NCBI GenBank assembly: GCA_905250115.1
Contig: CAJNOI010000012.1
Location: 656,533-720,532, forward strand
Direction of reading: 5' to 3'
Source: Adineta steineri
Lineage: Eukaryota > Rotifera > Eurotatoria > Adinetida > Adinetidae
DNA: 64,000 bases
This document shows positions 43,373-54,286 of the stretch, piece by piece (position 1 is the stretch's first letter; each line of letters opens with the position of its first letter). A program made the translations under genes and the position numbers. The notes beneath the pieces were generated by a model that did no database searches, had not been told where the DNA came from, and worked only from the letters and a program-made list of their open reading frames with translations.

Positions 43373-45432
43373 ATGCGTTCGTCCAGTATAGTGCTAGTGA
43401 CTCTGGTATTCGTTGCAATTACGGCGAAACATTTGTCTGCTGCAACATATGACTCTTACACCAAAGCATTGCGCCGACGAGGTAATGGTTACAAATATGG
43501 CAAGAATAAACAGTACAATATGTTTTTACGACGTGTCCAAACACAGTTAAATAGTGATGAAGATAGTGATGAGGATCTTCGATCAACAATGCAGAAGCGT
43601 GATCAGACAGGTAAGACTTTCCTTTTATATTGATCATCTTGAGTAGGGAGGAGCAGGTTTAATTTTTCTTTTTTTTCTCGAGTCCTCGTACAGGTTCAAC
43701 GGTAATTTTAGTAGACCCTATTCCTATTTAACATTAAATTTCAACCAAATCAAATTTATATTAATGTATTATATAGCGTTTGCTTTTTCTTCAAACTTTT
43801 AGAATTCTTCTTAATCTTCTAACAAAAATCAATTATTTCGAATAGAAAATATAACATAAAACTACAGAAAAACAAAAAATTATAGTAGTAGTATAATGAA
43901 CACATTCATGATATCTTTTCATAAAGTTTTGGTGCAATATTTTGTAGTAAGGAAAATTAATATTTTCATTCTCATTTTTTTCCAGAACCTTTTTCTATAC
44001 TATCATCATGTACATTAATAAATTCATAACCATGAAAATCATCTTCTTCAATAATTTGAGACATTTTAGTACTTGATAAAGAAAATGATTCTTCTGTTTC
44101 ATAATTCTGTTTTAGTTAACATAACGGGGATAATGCTTTTTAAATTAAAAGAAAAAGTTTCTATTTGTTTTTGAAAGTATCGATTAGTAGAAATACAATA
44201 GAAATAAATATGAACAAAACCATCAATAGTATATAGACTTTTCCACTAGCAATTAATTAAAAGTAGTCACAATCTTGTTTCTTTACGTTTCCTTATACAC
44301 AGAGAGTGCTATATACTGGTAAAAAGAATTTTGATCTACATTCATCAATGATTATAATAAAACTGAAATATTTTTTTTTCAAAGTAACTCAGTGGGGGCC
44401 GCTACCAGATTCTATTGTTGACAGTACATGCACAAAGATCAAAACTATCACTGGTCAAATATTAGACACATGTAAAGACGCATGTGTTGCAACCACGAAT
44501 TGTAATGGAATTAAGTGGTCCATCATGGATGCTAATTGTGTTCTGGAGCAATGCAATATGCAAGATACAATAGCGTCTGCGCAAGCGTCCATGTCTAACA
44601 ATCCGCCACAAAACGCCATGTTAATGATCAATCTAAGTGAGTAATCCATGTATATTTTTACAGAAAGATACCTCTAAGTGAAATGGGTTGATTATCTTCT
44701 AATGAAATTCAAGTCTTCGCTATCAAATTAATAGGTTAAAAACGTGAACGATGCTTTTCACTAACAAATTTGATGATTATTTCTTTCGATTTATAAATGT
44801 TTCAAAAGAATAGTATTCTTCTCAGATTTTGAACGAACGAGAACACTCGGCTTTCAATATATCTAGTAGACAGTCAAATAGAAAATATTGTTGTAGATAA
44901 ATTCACTACTGATTACTACAAAACTATGCTGTTTTTTTATCATAGAAATTTCTTGGTATGAATGTATAAATCAAAAGTTCAACTGTAATGTGGCGAAGAC
45001 ACTTAATGGTCAAACATTAGAGTCATGTCAAAACGCATGTTCCACTAGTACTGGCTGTATCGCTGTGCACTTTTACAAATATAAGAACATTTGTGAGATA
45101 TTAGGATGTGCAGCTGGTTACATATCACAGACTCCTACAAATAATGTGTCGGGATATCTAATGAATATGACCAGTAAGTAATATGAGTCCTACAAATAGA
45201 TAAGTATGATTGATATCGCGAGAGTTTTAAATACAGTTTGTTTATCTTCATACTTACATCAGTACTGTAATCATAGAAAAATTTGCCTACAAAAGTTGTA
45301 TTATGGTCTGTTCGACTTAAGAACTCGGCATCAACAATTGAAATAATGAGTTTTTGAAAATATAAAAATTATACTTCTTAGCATTTCGTTTGTAATGAAC
45401 AGTTTCATTAATTCATTTTTGTTTTAGTGTAA
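43373..45432 (+). CDS. Secreted protein with two PAN/apple-like modules
   Basis: Four exons: 43373-43610, 44385-44636, 44946-45173 and 45428-45432; all introns are phase 1 and the protein is 240 aa. Exon 1 encodes a signal peptide and a basic-to-acidic linker (SDEDSDEDL). Exons 2 and 3 each encode one module with the same plan: GQ.L..C..AC..T..C....., then W or F, then C.L..C, the disulfide pattern of PAN/apple-type modules used for protein or sugar binding. The last exon is tiny and supplies only the Met and stop (A|TG TAA); its use is inferred from a good acceptor at 45427. Phase-1 module exons are typical of animal extracellular proteins built by exon shuffling. The partner is unknown. Confidence 0.65.
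43975..44110 (-). pseudogene. Orphan exon inside intron 1, AGC-kinase tail-like
   Basis: On the strand opposite to the host gene, an acceptor (AAAACAG) is followed by an open segment ending in a stop: NYETEESFSLSS.., then FHGYEFINV. The last part resembles the hydrophobic motif of AGC kinases, especially the atypical PKC form with Glu in place of the phospho-residue (F-x-G-F/Y-E-Y/F-I-N). No kinase domain lies upstream within the window, so it is a relic or a transposed exon. Family call is tentative. Confidence 0.35.
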
Positions 45433-45439
45433 GAAACTT

Positions 45440-46417
45440 TTTCATTATTCTTGTGATCGACATCAACTCAAGTAAGTTTATTTCATTCTGATGAATATAA
45501 TGTCACTTTTCATTTATATTTAGAACTTTAATGGATCTTATTTAAACAATTTTTCTTCGGTGAAATAATAAACTTTATAGAACATTTCACATGTTTTTTT
45601 AGTTAACCTTCATATTAGTTTTTACTAACCACTATTATAAATTTTTCATTATAATAAATAAATAGCGTACTTATTACTAACAAGTAAATGATTAAAAATA
45701 AGCTATACGTCCACAAATATTAGTGCTCAAGTCATTGTAATTATATACAATCCTTTTTTTCGGATTGAAAGCATTGAAAAGTCTTTCGTTCATTTTATTT
45801 GGATTCAAATGTCCTATTAACGATTACAATACACATATACTCATGCTTACTGTTAATCGTCATTGATTCACGAGATAAATCCTTTAAATTCAAAGAATGA
45901 GTTCCATGCTGTACTCAATTCATGTTTGAATATTCAACAATCAATAAAGATCTGACGAGAATGATAGATTTTCGCAAAATAAGCACGTTTTCTTTTCATT
46001 TTTAAATCGTTATTCGATATAGATAATACTGAAAGCTTTTCTTTTGTCACACCCTACTTAAAAATGTGTCTATGTGAGATGAATATTATATCCACTAACA
46101 TTCGCATCCACACCTTCAACTATAGACAGTAACAGGTAAAACGAAGAAATATCGAGATTAAACTATACATTTATGAAAGGATATGTGATTAAAATATAAA
46201 TATATTATCATCAACAGATGGTGCACTTTACCATAAGCGGATTGTTATTGTTATATCATTGGACCTCTTTATTGTTTTGTTATATTCTGTTTTTGTTGTT
46301 TTATTTTTCACAAGATGACAACGATCAAAACCGGTAGATAATTTTATTTTAATTTATAATATTCAGAAATCAACAGTATTTACATTTTATTTAACAGTTA
46401 TTTCCAAATTACACAGA
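45440..46417. other. Intergenic with one hairpin
   Basis: No gene seen besides the hairpin at 46061-46119. A polypyrimidine tract and TTTAACAG at about 46390-46397 could be the acceptor of a 5'-UTR intron of the next gene. Confidence 0.4.
46061..46119. repeat. Telomere-like hairpin with GAGATGAATATTATA loop
   Basis: AAAATGTGTCTATGTGAGA faces CCACTAACATTCGCATCCAC; the loop GAGATGAATATTATA matches the copy at 41585. Confidence 0.55.
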
Positions 46418-47098
46418 ATGAAACATATAGGAATTGTTGATATTACAACAGTTGGTGCATGTTTATGTGCAAATGAAATTGTTGCACAAGCAGCAAAACT
46501 TACTTCATCAAAAAAACATCCAGAATTTACAATGCATGCATTTTCTTATGATGAATATTACGAATATATTCATAAAAAAGATTGGATTAGTTTGAGTAAC
46601 AAAATATGTGAATCAATTAAATTACTGGAAAAAGTTGGTGCTGATTTTGTTATTATTCCATCAAATACTCCTCATTATTCTATAGAAATGATTGAAAAGA
46701 ACTCACCATTGAAAGTAATTAATTTAATTGAAATTGTTGCTGATGAATGTCATAGAAAAGGTTATTCAAAAGTTTTAGTTCTTGGAACAAAACTGACTAT
46801 GCAAGGAGGATTATATAATAAAGTATTAAAATCAAGAAATATAACATCGATTACTCCTACAGATGATATTTGTGATAAAATTGAAAATTTAATACGAAAT
46901 GAAATTATTCCATCACAAATAAATTCAACAACGGTACAAAATATTCAAAATGATATTAAAAAATATGATTGTGATGCAATTATTCTTGGATGTACAGAAT
47001 TACCTGTTGTATATAATGAAAACAATCTTGAAAAACCTGTTGTTGATACAACTCGTTTACTTGCTCATTATGCTTTACAATTCGCTAGTGAAGATTAA
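46418..47098 (+). CDS. Aspartate/glutamate racemase family protein
   Basis: 226 aa, single exon. It has the two-domain pattern of the Asp/Glu racemase superfamily: KHIGIVDITTVGA at the N-terminus, FVIIPSNTPHYSIE (residues 78-90) and AIILGCTELPVVY (187-199) with Cys192. In racemases two cysteines act as the acid/base pair; the second (GCTE) is present, but the first position, normally CNT, reads SNT (Ser82). Loss of one cysteine is known in some family members and may turn the protein into a different lyase/isomerase or a one-base enzyme. The family is mainly bacterial; lack of introns fits transfer. Cytoplasmic by the absence of a signal peptide. Confidence 0.75.
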   Translation: MKHIGIVDITTVGACLCANEIVAQAAKLTSSKKHPEFTMHAFSYDEYYEYIHKKDWISLSNKICESIKLLEKVGADFVIIPSNTPHYSIEMIEKNSPLKVINLIEIVADECHRKGYSKVLVLGTKLTMQGGLYNKVLKSRNITSITPTDDICDKIENLIRNEIIPSQINSTTVQNIQNDIKKYDCDAIILGCTELPVVYNENNLEKPVVDTTRLLAHYALQFASED

Positions 47099-47179
47099 GG
47101 ATGGATTGTTTTATACATCTAATAAAAATAAAATTTACTTTAAAGTTATAATATTTGTACAGAATACATACTATTAAAT

Positions 47180-47229
47180 CTTGAAGGTGTGGATGTGGAT
47201 TCATTCGTTCGTTTTTCACACGCACACCA
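47180..47229. repeat. Telomere-like hairpin
   Basis: CTTGAAGGTGTGGATGTGGA faces TTCACACGCACACC. Confidence 0.5.
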
Positions 47230-47234
47230 TTATT

Positions 47235-47750
47235 TATTCTTGTTAATAAATAAGATTTATCAAATACAATGAATACTAATGAAATAGCGGATAAATTAAA
47301 ACTTCATTCATTATCGAGTCGTAACAAGATGTTTCAATAAACGAAGGTCTGAACGTGACTTATTGAATATATATCATTACTTAGATCGTAATCTATAAAT
47401 TTGAGGGTATAAGAGGAATTAAATACTACAGCTACGCTCGCGCCATTGTGGCTTAAATTTAGAAAATCACTATTGAAAAGCACTATAAATAAGGCAAAAT
47501 CTCTTTAAATAAGAGGCAAGATCAGAAGAAATGGATGGAGTATCATTTCCAACTAATTTTTAGAGTTCTGAATTACGTTGATAATAAAGTATCAAATGAC
47601 GCTACACTTCAATAAAATAAACATGACTAAAGATAAGCAACAAGATAAATATTTGTATCATCATAGAATGACATCAGACTCATTTTTTCCCAAGAAATGT
47701 AAGTATTTGTAGATAAAATAATATGATTCTACTCATAAATGAAATATTTA
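47235..47750. other. Intergenic, possible decayed hairpin
   Basis: TTGAGGGTATAAGAGG at about 47400 begins like the hairpin family but has no clear C-rich partner. No gene recognised. Confidence 0.35.
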
Positions 47751-47751
47751 G

Positions 47752-48920
47752 ATGCGATGAATATCAGTTCTTTTACTTATTGTATTTCTTTTGAGCAGCA
47801 CATGTGCTCGTAACATGACACTTAATCAACATTGGAAAATATGGAAAAATCAATTTAATAAAAGTTATTCCAATGTTGAAGAACGTTTTCGGTATGAGAA
47901 TTTCTTTGTCATTATAATATCATAATTTAATCGTTTATTCTGGTCGTGCTATTTGGGAAAATAATTTGAAAATTGTGGAAGAACATAATCGTCAAGCTGA
48001 TCTTGGTGTCTATACATATTGGCTTGGAATGAATTAATTTGGAGATTTAGTAAAATTTAGTTTTTCATATGATCATTATCATTGGATTTGTAATTCTATA
48101 GACTAACGAAGAATTTGTAAAATTATTAAATGATTTTCATAGTAAAGATATTCAAAAAAAGTCTAACTGTTTCTTATTCTCTAATAGATTGGCGGGATAA
48201 AGATGTTGTAGTTCCAGTTAAAGATCAAGGTCATTGTGGATCACTTTGGGCATTCGCAGCAGTTGGTTCAATTGAAAGTGCATATGCAATTAAAACTGGC
48301 AAACTTGTTTCACTTTCTGAACAACAATTAATTGATTGTTCTATTTTACTTGAAAATATGGGTTGTTATGGTGGATTAACGACTGTAGCTTTCCAATATA
48401 TCCAAGAAGCTGGTGGTATTCAAACTAGCGATACTTATCCATATAAAGCAATTGAAAATACATGTACATTTAAGACATCAAAAGTTGTCTTTAGACTGTG
48501 TGGATTTGTTAAAATTTCGTATGGAAGTGAAGCAACACTTCAACAAGCAGTTGCTTTACTTGGACTCGTAGCAGCTTCTGTTGATGCTAGTCAGGATTTA
48601 TTTCAGTTCTACAGAAGTGGCGGTAGGTACTTTTTGATTTGTTCATACTATTTTCTATACTGTGTTATTTCTAGTTTATAATGAGCCAGATTGTTCACAA
48701 ACTCAACTTGATCATAGTATGCTTATTGTTGGTTATGGAAATGAATCGAGTAAAGATTACTGGCTTTTGAAAAACAGGTAATTATCATAGATTTTAAACA
48801 ATTTATATTCTTATGTATAATTATTTTAGTTGGGGTGCAGAAGGTTATATTAAAATGACACGTAATAAAAATAATCAATGCAGCATTGCTACGTCGGCTA
48901 GCTATCCAATTCTTTGCTAA
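47752..48920 (+). pseudogene. Cathepsin L-like cysteine protease, inactive
   Basis: A papain-family gene with all its parts: signal peptide (ISVLLLIVFLLSS), inhibitory prosegment (WKIWKNQFNKSYSNVEERF, then LKIVEEHNRQ and YWLGMN), mature domain from about 48186 (WRDKDVVVPVKDQGHCGS) and the C-terminal part over introns 48623-48674 and 48778-48829 (DHSMLIVGYG, then [10 protein letters not shown]). It is broken at several points: a TGA two codons after the start at 47752, a TAA replacing Gln in the GMNQFGD motif, and a mature domain in which the catalytic Cys is Leu (GSLWAF instead of GSCWAF). The active His is retained. With stops in the prosegment it cannot give a normal zymogen. A short product from a later start would still be catalytically dead. 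Confidence 0.75.
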
Positions 48921-48924
48921 ATTG

Positions 48925-49900
48925 ATTCTTTTCATTAACTTTTAATTTTACTTCAATCATATTCAAGACGAAAAAAATCGAAGAGTCCTTTTATTTCATA
49001 ATTTCAAATCAGAATAATGTATGATTTGCTTTCTAATAATAAACAAATATTTGAAATAAATATCGAAGACGATAGCTAATTTAGGATGTAGATGTGAGAT
49101 AGCTAAAATACTACACCTACATTCGCCTATTGTAAAAATTTTCAGTCGAAGTGATTAGTTTTTAACTTAATTGAACATATCAAATGAGGAATGTTTACCT
49201 GATATCGATGGAGGCTATTAATGAGAGCGTTATTACTCTGTAAAGTGGATATTTCATATTTATCGTTGTGCTGAACTAAAGTTTTCCGTGTGTTATTATC
49301 GTGTATTATAAGATTTTCTTTTCAACTGCGTAATTATTTGTTTGATTAGAAAAATTTCAAAACATTTTGCACAAGTACAAAAAACAACTAATGTAACTCA
49401 AAAATGTGTTTTTTTTGAATAATAATTTATGATAATATGTAAAGTGAATAAATACAAAAGATAAAGTGTGATTGTACTACATTCCTTATCTGTACACACA
49501 TCTCAAAAATGAAGAAAAAACACACATAAAACATCTCCTTTTTTTCATACGTTGAGATACCTCCATCAAATAAATATTCTTCAACAGTAGAGATTCACGA
49601 CTTTCTGTTAAATTGTAGTAGATTTTTTTCTTTGTATTACTAATTTTTCAGTCCATCTCTACTTTTAAGCAAATTATTAAGATTTTTTTCTTTTTCAATA
49701 TTTAATGTAAATACTGAAGTGTTTCCTTTGCATAATATAAACATACATGCCTTTTTTTTCTGACGAACGCTTCATGTAAAACGGATATTAGTTTTTTTAA
49801 AATAATTAAATATCAAATTAAAAAGAAAAGATAAACATTCAACGAAGGTAAATAGTCAGAATTGTTATTTCAGTAGTTGTGAGAAAAGTTTAGTAAGTAA
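48925..49900. other. Intergenic with one hairpin
   Basis: Only the hairpin at 49083-49129 was recognised. Confidence 0.4.
49083..49129. repeat. Telomere-like hairpin (diverged)
   Basis: AGGATGTAGATGTGAGATAG faces CTACACCTACATTCGCC. Confidence 0.5.
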
Positions 49901-51510
49901 ATGATGTTTTGGATGATCATTATTTTATCATTATTTTCGATTACTAAATCGATTAAAATTGGTATAATAGAAAATAATATAGCGACTGGTTCAATCAATC
50001 AATCATTCGTCAATTTAGACCTTGATCGATGTATATGTGAAATGATAAAATCAAATGAGTTAATATCTGCTTTGAATTATTTTCACACAAATCAAACTTG
50101 TCAGTTGTTTACTTATAATACGACTTCAATTGTAATTACATTTAGTATGAATTCTACTTTTATGTTTATTAATCAAACAGCGATATTAATAACACGTATT
50201 CAATCAGATGGTAAGTTCGTTTATATATCTAAATTTTCACTTTTTTATGTTCGATAAATATTCTTCGCTTTTCTAGTATCTTCAATACAGACGACTGTTT
50301 CGTCATCATTATCGACAAGAACAATAGCAACAACAACTACTACTACAAGGGGTGAGTGAAACGGTAGAGAAGAAATATTCTCATCTACCCACCTTCAAGA
50401 TGTGAAAAAGAGAATTTTTCTTTTATAATAGCTCAATACAACGCAACATTTTTTGCACAAAAAACGTATCCAACTGGAAGTGGTTCGAGTCCTGCGCCTG
50501 TATTTGTAGTTGATGTTAATTTTGACAATAGACCTGATATTATTGTCGGAAACTTTGCAATCGGCAAAATTGGTGTTTTCTTGAATTTCGGTAATGGGAC
50601 ATTTTATTCTCAAACAAGTTATCTAAGTGGAATTGGGAGTAACACAAATCCGAACTCGTTGTCAGTAACTGATGTTAATAGTGATAATAAACCTGACATT
50701 ATCGTCGCCAACCAAGGAGCGGATAATATCGGTGTTCTTTTTAACAATGGTAGTGGTTCGTTTCTTCCTTCTACAACTTATTCAACTGGAAGTAGCTCAT
50801 CACCGGCATGTCTGTCAGTTGTTGATGTCGATAATGATGGCAAATCTGATATTATTGTTGCAAACTATGCTACAAGCAATGTTGGCATCCTTATTAATGT
50901 CGGAAATGGTACATTTCGTTCTCAAACAAGTTATTCAACTGGAACGAACTCTAACCCACAAGGTGTGTTCGTCGCTGATGTTAATCAAGATAACAAACCG
51001 GATATTATTGTTGGAAACTATGGTACTAATAATGTTGGCGTTTTTCTTAACTATGGTAATGGTACGTTTCGCCCTCAAACAACTTATTCAACTGGAAGTG
51101 GCTCAAAACCATATTCTGTATTTGTAACTGATGTTAATAATGATAATAAACCCGATATTATTGTTGCAAATAGTGGTACTAACAATGTTGGTGTTCTTCT
51201 TAACTATGGCAATGGTACATTTCGTTCGCAATTAACTTATTCAACTGGAAGTAGTTCGAGCCCATATTCTGTATTTGTAACTGATATCAATAAAGACAAT
51301 GAACCCGATATTATTGTTGCAAACTATGGTACAAATAAAGTTGGCATCCTTATTAACGCTGGAAATGGTACATTTCTTCCTCAAAATACTTACTCAACGG
51401 GCTCAAATCCTTTTTCGTTATCAGTCGCTGATCTTAATAGTGATAGTAAACCCGATATTATTGTTGCAAACCTTAATGATGACAATGTTGGCGTGTTCTT
51501 AGCGCGTTGA
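49901..51510 (+). CDS. Secreted FG-GAP/VCBS tandem-repeat protein
   Basis: Three exons: 49901-50210, 50277-50351 and 50432-51510; frame is kept at both joins and the protein is 487 aa. Exon 1 has a signal peptide and a unique cysteine-containing head domain. Exon 2 is a short Ser/Thr linker ending in a run of Thr, likely O-glycosylated. Exon 3 encodes about seven tandem repeats of 51 residues, each with GNGTF..Q..Y.TGS, then VFVTDVN.DN.PDIIVAN and G.NNVGVLLN. The D-x-N-x-D-x-x-PD calcium loops are intact in every repeat. Together the repeats can form a beta-propeller like those of integrin alpha chains, but the close similarity between repeats indicates recent tandem expansion. Extracellular binding role inferred. 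This is a typical expanded family in bdelloids. Confidence 0.85.
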
Positions 51511-51514
51511 CACT

Positions 51515-51905
51515 AATCCATAATTTTATTTTATTTTTCCTGATGTATTTGGATATGAGTGAGGGAGCGACACACAGTTTGAATTTTTATGAAATTTTGA
51601 TTTTGATGGAAAACCAAAAAAATTTTATTGAATAAATATATATAAAATGATAAAAATAAATTTGATTAAAAGAAAAATATTAAAGCAAGAAAGAGAAAGA
51701 ATGGTATGACTGAAGAGCTGAAATATTCTCAATTGTTGCATGACATTTCATATCTAAATAATGACTTATTTGTCATATATAAAATGTTCCATTATCATTT
51801 TGTATTTTTAAGTTTCTCTATCAACATATCAAACTCAAAATTAGTTATATTAACAGGGGATATAAATGTAACATTGATAATACCAGGTAAATCAGTAATA
51901 AACAA
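51515..51905. other. Intergenic, no gene recognised
   Basis: AT-rich; nothing seen between the FG-GAP gene and the repeat block that starts at 51912. Confidence 0.4.
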
Positions 51906-51911
51906 TACAAT

Positions 51912-51970
51912 CTTGAAGGTGGGTGTGGGTGTTACTTTATTGTCTAACATTCACAGCCACACCCATCTTT
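51912..51970. repeat. Telomere-like hairpin
   Basis: CTTGAAGGTGGGTGTGGGTG faces CATTCACAGCCACACCCAT. Confidence 0.6.
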
Positions 51971-51972
51971 CT

Positions 51973-52132
51973 CATAAGCAACACCAGTTACATTTTGTTT
52001 CATATTTTTAATCTAGAAAGGATTGCTCTGGTAGCTTTTCGATCTGGGATACGGATAACTGAGATAGACGGCTTCCATCGAAATTTTCTTCTATGCTGTG
52101 TATAAAATACTATTGAGATCCAGAAACGTAAT
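51973..52132 (+). repeat. Direct repeat, left copy, beside the Crinkler/RHS-like gene
   Basis: This segment (CATAAGCAACACCAG at its start, TTTTCTTCTATG..GTATAAAAT near its end) is repeated in the same orientation at about 54418-54574, on the far side of the gene. Confidence 0.7.
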
Positions 52133-52288
52133 CTTGAGGGTGTGGGTGTGGGTGTGGGTGTGGGTGTGGGTGTGGGTGTGGGTGTGGGTGTAGGTGTGGG
52201 TGTAGGTGTGGGTGTAGGTGTGGATGTGCGTAAAATAGATATGATGGATCCACACCCTCACTTACACCCACATTCACCCACCCTCAAG
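52133..52288. repeat. Telomere-like hairpin with eight exact TGTGGG units
   Basis: CTTGAGGG at 52133-52140 is followed by eight exact TGTGGG hexamers at 52141-52188, then alternating TGTAGG/TGTGGG units, a short AT loop, and a C-rich arm that ends CACCCACCCTCAAG. The stop codon of the minus-strand Crinkler/RHS-like frame (52284-52286) is inside the right arm. Confidence 0.9.
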
Positions 52289-54137
52289 TTGGTATCTTCA
52301 AAACATATTGTTTGAAATCTGGAGGTTCCTCGTTTTCGTTGTTGCCGGTCGATGTGACTGTTTGTTCAGATTTCCATTGATCGAAGACGGAGCCTGGCAC
52401 AACAAAATACAAGTGAATTTCAATCGGCTCGTCATCATCCGAGTCCCTGTTGTCCAGAAATCTTTCTTTTATATTTAATAGGCCGGTCTTTGCAATACGA
52501 TGGCGTACTGCGACAGTCATTTGAAATGCATGTATCAAATTTGAAGTTTTAAGAATGATGGAATCAAAAGTCGGTGCCATCGAGGAGTTAGGCCTGTAGT
52601 ACTGGTTTTCTTCGGTCACTTCTGTGAGTAAGTTGTATCTTTTTATGCCGCTTTTGTCAATTGTGAGTTTCTTCTCGTGTTTCAACTGGGTACGATTTGC
52701 AAGCCGTCTGATAACAAATTCACCACCGGCTGAGAGCACAGCATGTGCCATAGCTTCGAATATGTTTCCAGAAAAACTACCAAGCGATGGGTGCTGATTT
52801 GTGAATCTTACTAGACGTTTAGCAAGTAGAATGTTGTTACGAGTGTACTTATCGTCGACTTGTGACTTAACCCAATCGGATGCGAAATCAAGCTCATAAT
52901 TTTCATATGGAAAAGTCTGTTGTCTATCCGGATCATCCAATTTTGACTCGTCAGACGAAACAGTGTTTGTATAATTCTTCTACTGCGTTAGCAGCGTGCT
53001 AAAATGTTCGAAATGCTTTAAGTTGATGAAATGACGTGGTTTGTGACTACAATCTTTCGGTGGAGTAGGTTCAAAATGTAACAATCTTTCATCAGCGTTT
53101 TCTATAGATGACAAAGAACCGTTGAAATTCGAAAGATTTATATTACAATTCATAATGGATTGGCACAATAATTTCACTTCTTTGTCGGAGTTTGATGCAA
53201 ATATAATTCTAGCAATTCCTCCATGGTATTCGTAAGCGGTTGCAACTTGTTTCTCAGAAACATTTCCATAAATAGTCGATCTGCACAGCTTGAGTTCATC
53301 TAATGTCCATCTTGGCATATACAAAAGAGTTGCGTCATAACTTCTAACGATCTCGTATACTGACGTTTTTGTTAGAGAATGAATAAACACGGCCTTACAA
53401 TCACATTCTCGTGGAATATACGGTTTGCAATCAGATACCAAATAAATGGTATTTGGTTTCAGTAAATAATTTAGTATGGGTTCCTTCGTTTCTAAGATAA
53501 CTGACGATTGGTTTTTCCATTCAAAAAAAATTGTGGGTTGATTATCTGAATGATATAATATATTCTTTTTGTACCTGTATAGAGCATACATAATAATAAC
53601 CATAGAAAAACTCGACTTTCCAATTCCCGGACTACCGGTAATGCAAATTCTCTGATGCTTATTGGATTCAAAGATAATTTGAATAAAATGATAATAACAT
53701 GTTCGAATGAATAACATTTTCTGAGACTCGCCCGATGCAAACATACTTTCGTAACAAAAAATATTATTTTCCAACGACATTAGTTGTGTTCTGATTGAAT
53801 GAACAAATCGTTCGACTTGGTTTTTCAGGGATATCTGTCCATTGCTACTGATATCATAGAGGTTGTTTATAATATTCAGCTTGCCCACTAACCTTCGAAG
53901 CGTGAAATGATCATCAATCAAACTTTTTAGTTGATGGTCTCTGTCTTCGTTATAGGATAAACCACTAGCTTGTTCAATCGCTTTTTTTAGATATAAATCG
54001 CTATTTTTAAGAATAATAAGTTTTGCTTCATCGTATGATAGTTCTTCAAGGTCCCATACAGTACTGGTAGACTGCTCCTTGACGGTGATAGCTATTGTTG
54101 CATTGGAAGCAATTTGTTCAGAAGAATGTTCTGTCAT
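52284..54137 (-). pseudogene. Crinkler/RHS-like P-loop NTPase plus nuclease, one in-frame stop
   Basis: A single frame of about 618 codons on the minus strand, interrupted only by a TAG at 52980-52982. Residues 1-130 are an unrecognised helical head. Residues about 160-315 are a P-loop NTPase: GSPGIGKS (168-175), IYLVSD (Walker B-like, 231-236), MPRWTLDEL (274-282) and YHGGIARIIF (304-313). Beyond the stop, the sequence has FEAMAHAVLSAGGEF, IRRL, then FDSIIL with FQMTVAVRH, the restriction-endonuclease-like pattern of Crinkler and trypanosome RHS effectors. In those families the NTPase controls a DNA-cutting domain. The stop may be a real inactivating mutation, a read-through site or an assembly error. 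The 3' end is set by the hairpin at 52133-52288, and the locus lies between direct repeats. Confidence 0.7.
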
Positions 54138-54286
54138 GTTGAACGTATTCTAAAAGCGAAGTTACATTACGATAATCATTCAATCACTCATACTTCACAG
54201 CATGAGAAGTGTGTACGTTCGTAACGATTTTGCCCTTACTGCAGCACGCCAGCTTGCTGTAGCAATATTACGTTTCGGAGTTTATT

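Noticed and set aside
50672-51502. Alternative-frame readings of the FG-GAP repeat region
   Set aside because: They repeat with the 153-bp unit and are hydrophobic nonsense; the FG-GAP frame has the calcium loops.
52133-52288. Reading the TGTGGG tract as a true chromosome end
   Set aside because: Sequence continues with genes on both sides and the tract is followed by its inverse complement, so it is interstitial.
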